From assembly GCF_030272695.1 (NCBI RefSeq), contig NZ_JARFYN010000056.1, positions 1 to 44,408 on the forward strand: DNA of 44,408 nt. The letters run 5' to 3'. Positions within the stretch are counted from its first letter, which is position 1; every line of letters starts with the position of its first letter. Source of the stretch: Martinezella calliandrae. GTDB lineage: Bacteria > Pseudomonadota > Alphaproteobacteria > Rhizobiales > Rhizobiaceae. A program made the translations under genes and the position numbers. Under the pieces are notes generated by a model, which was not told the origin of the DNA, made no database searches, and was given only the letters and a program-made list of their open reading frames with translations. Positions 16,324 through 24,924 of the stretch are shown piece after piece.

Positions 16324-17091
16324 TCAAGCGATGGAGTAGCCGCCATCGACCATCAACAATTGGCCGGTAATGCCGCTCGCCGCATCGGAGAGCAGGAACG
16401 CGACCGTGGAAGCAATCTCTTCGGGTTTGATCAGCCGGTTGATCGGCGTGTCGTCGAGCCATTTCTGCATAACGGCGGGCTGCGCGCGGCCGACTTCCGC
16501 CAGCATGACGGTATCGGTGTAGCCCGGGCCGACGGAATTGACGCGCACGCCAGATCTTGCCCATTCGGCCGCCAGAACCCGGCACATATGAGCGACGCCG
16601 GCCTTCGACACGTCGTAGCCGACATGGAGCTCCGGCCGAACGGCTTTGACGCTGGCAATCGACGCCGTCATCACAATAGCCCCTCGCCCGGCCGCGACCA
16701 TAGGCCGGCCGAATGCCTGGACCGTCCAGAAGACGCCATCGAGATTGACGGACATGACGGTGCGCCAGTCCGCCTCGCTATGATCCAACGCCGTGCGCTC
16801 GTAGGACATGCCAGCATTGGCGAAAATACCGTCCAGAGGGCCAAAACGTTCGGCAACCCTTGCTGCCGCGGCCTCGACCGAACTCTTGTCGGTGACGTTG
16901 AAAGTGACCGCTTCCGCCGTTGCTCCCGCCGCGCGAATGTCGTCGCGGGTCTTCTCCACTGAGGCATCACGATCGGCGGCAACGATCATTGCTCCGAGCG
17001 AAGCTAGGTACCGGCAGGTGGCGCTCCCGATACCACCGGCCGCGCCGGTGATCAGAAATTTCCGCCCGCTGAGGTCCATCGGATTCTTCAT
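16324..17091 (-). CDS. SDR-family oxidoreductase
   Basis: This 255-residue classical SDR has FLITGAAGGIGSATCRYLA (the TGxxxGIG motif), the IFANAG strand, a Ser in MTASIAS, and the catalytic YDVSK (Tyr, Lys), with a C-terminal TGQLLMVDGGYSIA. It would oxidise or reduce an alcohol/ketone using NAD(P). It is packed 2 bp from the dehydrogenase upstream and 18 bp from the YciI gene, so it is firmly within the operon. The substrate cannot be assigned. Confidence 0.9.
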   Translation of the reverse strand: MKNPMDLSGRKFLITGAAGGIGSATCRYLASLGAMIVAADRDASVEKTRDDIRAAGATAEAVTFNVTDKSSVEAAAARVAERFGPLDGIFANAGMSYERTALDHSEADWRTVMSVNLDGVFWTVQAFGRPMVAAGRGAIVMTASIASVKAVRPELHVGYDVSKAGVAHMCRVLAAEWARSGVRVNSVGPGYTDTVMLAEVGRAQPAVMQKWLDDTPINRLIKPEEIASTVAFLLSDAASGITGQLLMVDGGYSIA

Positions 17092-17093
17092 GA

Positions 17094-18167
17094 TCAGGCC
17101 TTCATGTTCACGAGGATCTTCATGTGGGTGGCCTTGGGGTCGAGCAGCGCCTCAAAGCCTTTTTCGACCACATCTTCTGGTGCGATCTGCGCCGTCACGA
17201 CCTTTTCGACCGGGAAGATGCCGGCGCCGATCATCGAGGCGATGCGGGGCCAGATCTGCACGGGGTAGCACCACGTCGCCTCGACGGTGATATCCTTCAA
17301 CGCCCAGAGCATCGCGTCGACCGAGGCTGGCCTCACATGCAAGCCCACCTGCACGACGGTACCGCGGCGACGTACGGCCTTGGCGCAAAGGTTGAGCGAC
17401 GCCTCGGCCCCGACACATTCGAGCGCGACATCGACACCCACACCCTCTTCGGTCTGATCACGGAACAATTGGTCCGTATCCGTTTCGCGCGGATCGAAGA
17501 CGACCGCTTCCGGGACGAGCTGTTGCGCCAGGGCACGACGGTTCGGATTGAGCTCGGAGACGAAGATCTTCGTCGCACCGGCCGCCTTGGCCGCCAGCAG
17601 GACAAGCGCGCCAATCGGGCCGACGCCCGAGACGAGGACGCTGCTGCCGCTGGTCACGCCACCGCGGTCGACGCCATAGAGTGCGACGGCGGCCGGCTCG
17701 ATCATGGCTGCCTGAACGTCCGAGACCGTGTCCGGCACGGGAATGGCGTTGTAGCCATTGATAACGGCGCGCTCGCCCATACCGCCCCAATCCCAGGAGA
17801 GCCCCACGACCGCCATGTTTTCGCTGAGATGGAAGAGGCCGCGGCGACCATAATAATCATCGCGCGGCGAGATCAGCGGCTGGATGGAAACGCGCGAACC
17901 TGGGGACACGTGCGTGACGTTCTTGCCCACTTCCAGGACCCTGGCGGAAAATTCATGGCCGAGGATCTGCGGCAGGGTGGCGCCAGAATAGGAATTGGGG
18001 GTGGCCGGCGTCACGATCGGACCTGCGATATACTCGTGCAAGTCGGTGCCGCAGATGCCGCAGACCAAGGGCTCGATCAGCACCATGTCATCGCTGAGTG
18101 GGCCGCTTGGCGCAGGCACGTCTTCGACGCGGATGTCTTTCTTGGAGTAGTATCGTACAGCCTTCAT
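17094..18167 (-). CDS. Zinc-dependent dehydrogenase, butanediol/sorbitol-dehydrogenase-like
   Basis: This 357-residue MDR protein begins MKAVRYYSKKDIRVEDVPAP and has catalytic-zinc residues in VCGICGTDLHEYIAGP (Cys, Asp) and ILGHEFSARV (His-Glu), a later EPAAVALYGV segment and the Rossmann motif VSGVGPIGALVLLAAKAAGA. The overall layout matches (R,R)-butanediol or polyol dehydrogenases. The lobe that normally binds structural zinc (after VSIQPLISPRDDYYGRRG) lacks the Cys cluster. The start chosen is the third Met codon, 18167, which follows AAAGG by 7 nt and gives the family N-terminus; ATG at 18182 is the alternative. It lies 61 bp after the first SDR gene. Confidence 0.87.
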   Translation of the reverse strand: MKAVRYYSKKDIRVEDVPAPSGPLSDDMVLIEPLVCGICGTDLHEYIAGPIVTPATPNSYSGATLPQILGHEFSARVLEVGKNVTHVSPGSRVSIQPLISPRDDYYGRRGLFHLSENMAVVGLSWDWGGMGERAVINGYNAIPVPDTVSDVQAAMIEPAAVALYGVDRGGVTSGSSVLVSGVGPIGALVLLAAKAAGATKIFVSELNPNRRALAQQLVPEAVVFDPRETDTDQLFRDQTEEGVGVDVALECVGAEASLNLCAKAVRRRGTVVQVGLHVRPASVDAMLWALKDITVEATWCYPVQIWPRIASMIGAGIFPVEKVVTAQIAPEDVVEKGFEALLDPKATHMKILVNMKA

Positions 18168-18228
18168 TGCCATGCCTTTCATGATTACTGTGCTGTCTGG
18201 CCGCCGTCGCAGGCCAAACGTGTTCTTC

Positions 18229-19017
18229 TCAGGTCAGCACCATGCCACCGTCCACCATGACGGTCTGGCCGGTGATGTAGTCGGATGCATCGGATGCGAG
18301 GAATGTGGTAACGCCCGCAATGTCCTTCGGAAACGAGACACGGCCCAGCAGGATCGATTGCGAGAACTCGTTGAGCGCCTGTTCCGGCTTTTCGGTCAGT
18401 CCGTGTTCCATGAATTCTCGGTCGAGCTGTTCCCACAGCTCTGTCTTGACGACGCCGGGCGCGAAGCAGTTCACGGTGATCTTGTGCTCGGCGAGCGCGC
18501 GGGCCGCGGCCTGCGTAATTGCGACGACCGCGAATTTCGAGGCGCAATAATGCGCAAACAGCGGATAGCCCTGCTTGCCGGCGATCGAAGCGGTACTGAC
18601 GATCTTGCCGCCGTGACCCTGCGCGATCATCTGCTTTGCAGCTTCCTGGGTTCCGATCAGGACGCTGAGCCCGTTGATCTTCATGATCCGGTCGAAATCT
18701 TCTTCCGTTACTTCTAGAAACGGGCAAGTCTGGCTGATGCCGGCATTATTGAACATGACGTCCAGATGGCCGAAGCGCGAGACGGTTTCCTCGATCAGCG
18801 CCTTGACGCTCTTGCGATCGGAGACGTCTACGGCAACTGCAATGGCGCTGCCGCCAGCTGACGAAATCTTCGAGGCGGTCTGCCGTGCTGCGTCCGCATT
18901 CAGGTCGGCGATGACGACATGGGCGCCCTTTTCGGCGAGATCAGAGGCAATGCCGGCGCCGATGCCGCGCGCTGCTCCAGTGACTATGACAACCTTATTA
19001 TTGACCAACCCACTCAT
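18229..19017 (-). CDS. SDR-family oxidoreductase, acetoin/polyol-dehydrogenase-like
   Basis: This 262-residue classical SDR has VVIVTGAARGIGAGIASDLA, VMFNNAGIS, STASIAGKQG and the catalytic YCASK, and ends ITGQTVMVDGG. The TELWEQLDREF loop after the PG motif resembles meso-2,3-butanediol and sorbitol/galactitol dehydrogenases, so a polyol substrate is plausible. It is the first gene of the nine-gene operon running to 10981. Its leader is long: operator-like site B lies about 375 bp upstream. Confidence 0.88.
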   Translation of the reverse strand: MSGLVNNKVVIVTGAARGIGAGIASDLAEKGAHVVIADLNADAARQTASKISSAGGSAIAVAVDVSDRKSVKALIEETVSRFGHLDVMFNNAGISQTCPFLEVTEEDFDRIMKINGLSVLIGTQEAAKQMIAQGHGGKIVSTASIAGKQGYPLFAHYCASKFAVVAITQAAARALAEHKITVNCFAPGVVKTELWEQLDREFMEHGLTEKPEQALNEFSQSILLGRVSFPKDIAGVTTFLASDASDYITGQTVMVDGGMVLT

Positions 19018-19576
19018 GGCATTCTCTCGTATTGAACTAGACTTTTGTGCCGGCGCACAGCTTCAGGCCGCGCAGCGATTCACTGCAATTCATTCGGCAG
19101 ATTGTGAGGGGCCGCGCCGTTTCGCCGGCGCTTTAAGCGCAGCGATCGAGCGATCTACGATACGGGATGATGGGTGCGTCAAAGATGCGATGACGCTTTC
19201 CGCCTTACATCTCATCTCAAATTCTCCTCCGAAATACAGATTAGACCGCTGGCAACAAAATATCGCTTGCGGAAACACACCGCCTCCGCAGCATCTATAG
19301 TTTGTTGACGGCTTATATTCCTCCCACAGGAACCGCCGTGCGATCCGAAAAGAAAGCTAGAGGATGAACCTGTGCTTCGACAAACCTATAATTATCCAAA
19401 ATGGATATATTCAATGCAGCAATCGATCTGGTTCAGACGATAAGATTTCAAATGGGAGGAAGCGGCGCCTGCGCCGAAAGAAATAAAGTATTCAGCTCAG
19501 CTTATGCGCTCCTCCATGAAATGACGGCATTGGATATTTCTGGCCGGCAAACGCCGCGAGGGAAGGAAGGTTGTGC
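19018..19576. other. Divergent intergenic region between the two catabolic units
   Basis: This 559-bp region separates the leftward nine-gene operon from the rightward 6PGDH-type gene. I see no gene in it; frames are short and lack ribosome binding sites. It contains operator-like site B (19391-19410) and, leftward across that site, a possible promoter with -35 TTGAAT (19414-19409) and -10 TTATAG (19391-19386) at 17-bp spacing. It is the natural control region for both units. Confidence 0.5.
19391..19410. promoter_or_regulatory. Operator-like site B (palindromic ATCCAAAATGGAT)
   Basis: ATTATCCAAAATGGATATAT contains the arms TATCCA and TGGATA around AAA. Inverted, it includes the same ATCCATTTTGGA 12-mer found at sites A and C. 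It lies in the spacer of the possible leftward promoter and 167 bp before the rightward gene at 19577, so it could control both directions. Confidence 0.65.
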
Positions 19577-20503
19577 ATGAGTGAGACGTTGAGAGTGGGA
19601 TGGGCCGGCATCGGAAAGATGGGCGCCCCGATGAGCAGACGTGTCCTTGAAAACGGATTTCCTCTGACGGTCTACGAGCCACTTCCCGAAAACCGCGCCT
19701 CCGTCGTCGCCCAGGGCGCAAACGTGGCGCATGCACTGGAAGATCTGGTCGAAGCTGCTGACGTGGTGATGCTCACCATCCCGAACGACGCGGTCCTGCG
19801 CCAGCTGACATTGGCGCCATCCGGTCTGGTCGAGCTGTTGAAGCCCGGTCAAATTCTCGTGGAAATGAGCACCGTTTCTCCCGAGCTCTCGGCCGAAGTT
19901 GCCGAAGCGCTCGGCCGCAAGGGTGTGGCCTATCTGCGTGCGCCCGTTTCCGGAAGCACCGTCACCGCATCGTCCGGCATGCTGTCCGTCATGGTCTCGG
20001 GGCCGGATGAGGCCTATCGCAGGATCGAGCCAATTCTTGCAAGTTTCTCGTCCAAGCAATTTTATCTCGGCGCCGGCGAAGAGGCACGTTATCTGAAGCT
20101 GGTCCTCAACGCCCTGGTCGGAGCGACAGCCGCTCTACTCGGCGAAGCGCTGACGCTCGGGCTGAAGGGCAATCTCTCGGTCGAGACCATGCTGAACGTC
20201 ATCTGCGAAAGCGCGGTCGCTTCGCCTTTGATCGCCTACAAGCGGGATCTGCTGGTCAATCGCAATTTCGATCCGGCATTCTCCGTCTCGCAGATGATGA
20301 AGGACTTCGATCTCATCCTCGGCGCGGCAAAATCCGACCATGTGCCCATGTACCTCGCCTCCATGATCCGGCAACAATATGAGGCGGCATTTGCCGAAGG
20401 ACTTGCCGAGAAGGACTTCTTCGTCCTTTTCGAGCAATACGAACGGCTTGCGGGCATGACACGGGAAAAGAGCGCCGGGTCTCAGACCCTGAAAGCCATC
20501 TGA
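19577..20503 (+). CDS. NAD(P)-dependent beta-hydroxyacid dehydrogenase (6PGDH/3-hydroxyisobutyrate type)
   Basis: This 308-residue protein has the N-terminal motif RVGWAGIGKMGAPMSRRVLE (GxGxMGxPM), DVVMLTIPND, LVEMSTVSPE, the substrate-binding RAPVSGSTVTASSG, and the C-terminal helical domain with LKLVLNALVGATAALLGEAL containing the catalytic Lys (EARYLKLVLN). It would oxidise a beta-hydroxyacid or reduce a semialdehyde or tartronate-like acid. The start is ATG at 19577, 6 nt after GGAAGGAAGG. It is followed 68 bp later by the fusion regulator, probably as one transcript. Confidence 0.88.
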   Translation: MSETLRVGWAGIGKMGAPMSRRVLENGFPLTVYEPLPENRASVVAQGANVAHALEDLVEAADVVMLTIPNDAVLRQLTLAPSGLVELLKPGQILVEMSTVSPELSAEVAEALGRKGVAYLRAPVSGSTVTASSGMLSVMVSGPDEAYRRIEPILASFSSKQFYLGAGEEARYLKLVLNALVGATAALLGEALTLGLKGNLSVETMLNVICESAVASPLIAYKRDLLVNRNFDPAFSVSQMMKDFDLILGAAKSDHVPMYLASMIRQQYEAAFAEGLAEKDFFVLFEQYERLAGMTREKSAGSQTLKAI

Positions 20504-20571
20504 GCGGACTGGCGAAAGGAAATATTGCCAGCTAATCTGATCGTCGATAGCGCGACGGTTGGGAGGCCGAC

Positions 20572-22293
20572 GTGAACGAATATGAAATGCTGCGCGTCAT
20601 CGATTTCATCGAGAAAACGCGCCGCCCATTCAGGGAGGTTGTCGAAGCGGCCGACGAGGATGCGATCTGGCTGATCGTCACCTTCCTGATCAAATCGCAT
20701 ATATTGAGCCAGACCGTCTCGATCTCGACGCTCGGCCAGGAATCCGGCCTACCCTATGCAACGTCGATGCGGTTGATCAACCGTCTCATCGACGGCGGCT
20801 ATATTCTCAAGGTTGCCAAGGGCTCGACGGGCAAAAGCTTTGCGCTGCAGCCGAGCGAGCGGTTGCTTCGGTCCTTCGAAGTCTATGCGCGCAAGACGAA
20901 ATCGCTACTCGCCCAGACCTTGGGGCTTCGCGCCGGCGAGGAGGAAGACGAATATTATTTCGGCGGCACGCCTCTCGGTTCGCAGATCATTCCGCCGATG
21001 CGGCTTGTCCAGAAGCGCGCCGAGTCGCAGATCGAGCTTCGCTTCCTGCTGAACGACGACAATTACTTCTCGGCGATGCGGAACATGTGGGCAGACTTCC
21101 GCAACAATCTCGCCTCCCGCAAGAATTTCGACCTTCTGCCGCTCCCGGATCTCTATTTGCGGGCACGTGAAAACGGCGCCAAGTCGCTCTCCGACTACGA
21201 CGTCATTGCTATCAACATGCCCTGGCTCGGCGAGTTTGCAGAAAGCGGCGTCATCAGGCCGATCGATCAGTACATCCAGAAGACAGGCATCAATCCGCTC
21301 GATTTTCATCCGTCCATCTGGTCCTCTGCGACCTGGGAAGGCCGCGACTACGGCGTTCCGGGCTATTGCACCGTCGAGCTTCTCGCCGCGCGAAAGGATC
21401 TGTTTGCCGATGCCGGCCTCTCCTTTCCCAAGACCTTCGACGACGTCATCACTGCGGGCCGCAAGTTCCATTCACCTGACGAAGGCATGTTCGGCGCGGT
21501 CTGGGACGGCGCGCGCGGCATGCCGATCGCCTCGAGCTTCCTGTTCTTCATGGGCGCCTGTGGGCAGCCGGCAATCTCGCTACGCAAGACCCGCTCCGGC
21601 TTCACGCTCGATGGCGCCAACCTGGAAGAATTGAGCTGCACCATCCTGTCCGACGCCGGATTTGCGGCTCTCGACTACATGCGCCGGCTGATGGAAATCT
21701 CGCCGCCGAAGATTCTCGAGCTGGCCTGGGACAAAACCCTAGAAATCTTTCTGAAGGGCAAGTCGAGCCTCGGCTATTTCTGGACCATGCGCGCCGCCCG
21801 CTTCGAATATGACGTCCAATCCGTCGTGAAGCGTCGCGTCGAATATCTTCCGCAACCCTACGGCCCCGGCGGCACGCGCGCTTCGCCGATCGGCGGCTTC
21901 GTCTTCTGCATTCCGACCAATCTGCCGGAAGAGCGCGTCGAGCTTGCGGCAGATGCGATCGCCTGGATGGCGTCGCGAGAAGCAATGAAAGCGCACGTGA
22001 AGAACGGATTCCCGGTCGCGCCGCGCTTTTCCGTTAGCGCCGATCCGGAAGCTGCGGCCAGCTCGCCGATCGTCCGTTTCGTGGATCAGTTGGCAAAGAA
22101 GAACCTGCTGCACACCTGGCAGCGGCCGAAGATCCCGCAATACACGACGATCGAGAAGGTTCTCGGCGAAGAGATCCACGATGCGCTGCTCGGCAACAAA
22201 TCGCCGAGGCGGGCTCTTGAGCATGCTGCCGCGCAGATCGAAGCCAGCCTCAAATCCACTCACAAGACCTGGCCAAGGCAGAGCGTCGTCTGA
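20572..22293 (+). CDS. Winged-helix DNA-binding domain fused to a cytosolic family-1 solute-binding protein (probable regulator)
   Basis: This 573-residue protein has no signal peptide. Residues about 1-115 form a MarR/winged-helix-like module: ISTLGQESGLPYATSMRLIN is the putative recognition helix region, and the following GGYILKVAKGSTGKSF is the wing. Residues about 145-560 match extracellular solute-binding proteins of the SBP_bac_1 type used by CUT1 sugar importers: YDVIAINMPWLGEFAESGV, WEGRDYGVPGYCTVEL, KDLFADAGLSFPKTFDDV, and the late GGFVFCIPTNLPEE and AIAWMASREA. A periplasmic-type sugar sensor attached to a DNA-binding head suggests a one-component regulator that senses the substrate inside the cell. 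The start is GTG at 20572, 5 nt after GGGAGG. It is the best candidate to bind sites A-C. The domain assignment is clear; the regulatory role is inferred. Confidence 0.82.
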   Translation: MNEYEMLRVIDFIEKTRRPFREVVEAADEDAIWLIVTFLIKSHILSQTVSISTLGQESGLPYATSMRLINRLIDGGYILKVAKGSTGKSFALQPSERLLRSFEVYARKTKSLLAQTLGLRAGEEEDEYYFGGTPLGSQIIPPMRLVQKRAESQIELRFLLNDDNYFSAMRNMWADFRNNLASRKNFDLLPLPDLYLRARENGAKSLSDYDVIAINMPWLGEFAESGVIRPIDQYIQKTGINPLDFHPSIWSSATWEGRDYGVPGYCTVELLAARKDLFADAGLSFPKTFDDVITAGRKFHSPDEGMFGAVWDGARGMPIASSFLFFMGACGQPAISLRKTRSGFTLDGANLEELSCTILSDAGFAALDYMRRLMEISPPKILELAWDKTLEIFLKGKSSLGYFWTMRAARFEYDVQSVVKRRVEYLPQPYGPGGTRASPIGGFVFCIPTNLPEERVELAADAIAWMASREAMKAHVKNGFPVAPRFSVSADPEAAASSPIVRFVDQLAKKNLLHTWQRPKIPQYTTIEKVLGEEIHDALLGNKSPRRALEHAAAQIEASLKSTHKTWPRQSVV

Positions 22294-22376
22294 CCGACAT
22301 ACCTAAGCGGCAGCCCCTTCGAGCCGCCGCCAGTGCACGTTTGCAGTTGGCTGCGCCGGCCGCTCAGCCGCCTAGT

Positions 22377-23354
22377 TTACTTGATGATGCCGAGCTTACT
22401 GCGGTCTGTAGTCAGGGCGACCGCAACAAGCGCCGTCAGGCCGAAGACGATATTCTGTGCCGTCGGCTGGACGCCGATGATGACGGTCACGATGCGCAGC
22501 CAAGCGGTGATCAAACCGCCGACGACGGCAGGAAAGAGGCCACCCACGCCACCTGAAATGGCGGTACCGCCAAGCACCACACCCACGATCGACAGCAGGA
22601 GCAGATTGCCGGCGAGTGTCGGCGAGCTGAAGGTCGTGATCGAGATCAGGAAGAGGCCTGCAACGGCCGCGCAACCGGCCGAGATCGCAAAGATGATGGT
22701 TCGCGTTGCGACGACGTTGACGGCAGACATGATGGCCGCTCTTTCACCGGTGCCGAGCGCATAGATATCGCGCCCGAGCCTGAGATAGCGAAGCAGGAAA
22801 CCCATCACCGCGATGATGACGATGAGCGCTATGATGGTATTCGGAATGTCGCCGGTGCTGTTCGACAGATAGCTCACGAAGATATCGTTATCTGGAATGG
22901 GCTCGGCCGTCGCGTTCGACAACAGGAGTGCCAGGCCGGACAGCATGCTAAGCGTGCCGAGCGTCACGATGAACGACGGCAGTTGCAGCCATGAATGCAG
23001 GAAGCCCTGTGTCGCCCCGAACGCCATGGCGATCAGGATGACGACAACAGAGGTCCACGGCCCGAAGATGGGATTGAGGACGACGACCAGAACCCCCGTT
23101 AGCGACGCGACGCCGGCGACGGAGAGATCGATACTGCCAGCTAGGATCGGCAGCGTTCCCCCGATGACCAGCGCAATGATCGGCGCCGCATCGGACAGGA
23201 AGCTGACGAGCGAATCCATCTCGATCACGCCGGGGGCGATAATGGCGCTGATCGCCACAAGCGCGATCAGCACGAGCAAGGGACCAAAGCCTCGCAACAT
23301 GGTCGATCGGCCTCGAAGGGTGGCGATCAATGTGCTGTCCATTGCATTACTCAT
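22377..23354 (-). CDS. CUT2 sugar ABC transporter permease
   Basis: This 325-residue RbsC-type membrane protein has GGTLPILAGSIDLSVAGVASL, the loop YLRLGRDIYALGTGERAAIMS and VGVVLGGTAISGGVGGLFP, with about eight to ten hydrophobic spans. It is the last gene of the leftward operon and lies 52 bp after the ATPase. Together with the permease at 24921 it would form a heterodimeric membrane domain. It converges on the fusion regulator, with 83 bp between the stops and no clear terminator. Confidence 0.9.
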   Translation of the reverse strand: MSNAMDSTLIATLRGRSTMLRGFGPLLVLIALVAISAIIAPGVIEMDSLVSFLSDAAPIIALVIGGTLPILAGSIDLSVAGVASLTGVLVVVLNPIFGPWTSVVVILIAMAFGATQGFLHSWLQLPSFIVTLGTLSMLSGLALLLSNATAEPIPDNDIFVSYLSNSTGDIPNTIIALIVIIAVMGFLLRYLRLGRDIYALGTGERAAIMSAVNVVATRTIIFAISAGCAAVAGLFLISITTFSSPTLAGNLLLLSIVGVVLGGTAISGGVGGLFPAVVGGLITAWLRIVTVIIGVQPTAQNIVFGLTALVAVALTTDRSKLGIIK

Positions 23355-23406
23355 GGTCGTTCATCCCTATTCCAAATGCAGTTCGCAAGACGGAAGGCGG
23401 CGCGTG

Positions 23407-24924
23407 TCAAACCATGGCCACGACGACTTCCTCTTCCCTGGGCATCTCGCCGCTTGCCAGATCGAAGTGAGCGGTGATCTCGCCATCGCGCATGACAACG
23501 ATGCGGTCGGAAAGCTCCAGCAGCTCCGAAATCGTGTCGCCAACGAAGACGATCGAAAGACCTTTCTCGGCCTGCTCCCGGATGACGGCGAAGAGATCGT
23601 CGCGCGCGCCGGGATCGAGCCCGCGGCTCGGGTGGTCGAGAAACAGGACCTTCAGCTTCTTGGCCATCAGCCACTTGGCAAGCACAGTCTTCTGCTGGTT
23701 GCCGCCGCTGAGGCTGGAAATCGGCGCATAGGGCGTATGCATCTTCACCTTGAGGCGCTTCATCCACTCCAACGCCACCGGTCGCTCCTTGCCGCGCTGC
23801 AGGAGGAGGGAGCGCCAGCCATAGTCGAGGCCGAAGGTGAGAACGGCATTCTCGAACAAAGAGCGGCTCGGGAGCATGCCCTCCGCGCGCCGGTCGGCCG
23901 GCAGATAGCCGATGCCTTCACGGACAGCTGTTCGCGGACTGCTCGGCGTGACCGCTTTGCCCTCGATCGCGATCTTTCCGGTATCGACGCGTTCGGCGCC
24001 GAACACGGCACGGCACACCTCTTCCGCGCCTGAGCCGAGCACGCCGGCAACGCCCAGGATCTCGCCGCGGCGCAGCTCGAAATTAACATTGCGGAAATGC
24101 TGCCTGCTGCCCAACCTCTCGATCTTGAGGACAAGCGTCGAGCCTGATGCCGCCGGCTTCCGGTCGGAGCGGATATCCGTCGCCCGCTGCCGACCCACCA
24201 TCAATTCGTAGAGTTCGTTGCGATCGACGGAACCGCTGTCGCGCTCTGCCACCTTGCGGCCGTCGGTCATGACGACGATGCGATCGCTGATCTCGAGGAC
24301 TTCCTCCAGCCGGTGCGACACGAAGACGATCGTCGCGTTTCCACGCAGGCGGTTGATCTGCTTGAAAAGAAGCTTGATTTCTTCCGGCGTCAGCACCGAG
24401 GTCGGTTCATCGAAGAGGATGATCGGCGGGCGGTCGACGAGTTCCTCGATCGCCAGCACCTTGGCAAGCTCGACCTGCTGGCGCTCGGCAAAGCGCAGAT
24501 CCTCGACGAGCGCACGGGTCGGCAGCTCGACCGAGATCTTGTGCAGCTGCGCCTGCGCGGCCTTGTTCAGTGCGCCCCACCGATAGAGGCCGTTCTTCTT
24601 GGACGGATGCGGCTTGTCGAGGAAGATATTCTCGGCGACCGTGAGATTGGGGATCAGCGACTGCTCCTGATGCACCATGCCGATGCCGTAGCGGCCGGCC
24701 GTTGCGGCCGAATCCAGCACGATCGGCTGTCCGTCGAGGATGACCTGGCCCTCATCGGGCGTCGTCAGCCCCGCCAATATCTTCAGCAGCGTGGACTTGC
24801 CGGAGCCGTTCTGGCCAATCAGGCCGAGCACTTGGCCCGCCGGGATTTCAAGATCGATGCCTTCGAGCGCAACGACGCTGCCATAGGTCTTGCGAACACC
24901 TTTGAGAACGAGCGAGCCTGTCAT
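23407..24924 (-). CDS. CUT2 sugar ABC transporter ATP-binding protein
   Basis: This 505-residue RbsA-type protein has two nucleotide-binding halves. The first has Walker A GLIGQNGSGKSTLLK (about residue 36), a RFAERQQVELAKVL signature variant and ILFDEPTSVLTPEE. The second has a degenerate Walker A (GVLGSGAEEVC), LSGGNQQKTVLAKWL and VLFLDHPSRGLDPGA, where the usual Glu after Asp is replaced by His. It energises the importer with the permeases at 22377 and 24921. ATG at 24924 overlaps the stop of the upstream permease (ATGA). Confidence 0.92.
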   Translation of the reverse strand: MTGSLVLKGVRKTYGSVVALEGIDLEIPAGQVLGLIGQNGSGKSTLLKILAGLTTPDEGQVILDGQPIVLDSAATAGRYGIGMVHQEQSLIPNLTVAENIFLDKPHPSKKNGLYRWGALNKAAQAQLHKISVELPTRALVEDLRFAERQQVELAKVLAIEELVDRPPIILFDEPTSVLTPEEIKLLFKQINRLRGNATIVFVSHRLEEVLEISDRIVVMTDGRKVAERDSGSVDRNELYELMVGRQRATDIRSDRKPAASGSTLVLKIERLGSRQHFRNVNFELRRGEILGVAGVLGSGAEEVCRAVFGAERVDTGKIAIEGKAVTPSSPRTAVREGIGYLPADRRAEGMLPSRSLFENAVLTFGLDYGWRSLLLQRGKERPVALEWMKRLKVKMHTPYAPISSLSGGNQQKTVLAKWLMAKKLKVLFLDHPSRGLDPGARDDLFAVIREQAEKGLSIVFVGDTISELLELSDRIVVMRDGEITAHFDLASGEMPREEEVVVAMV

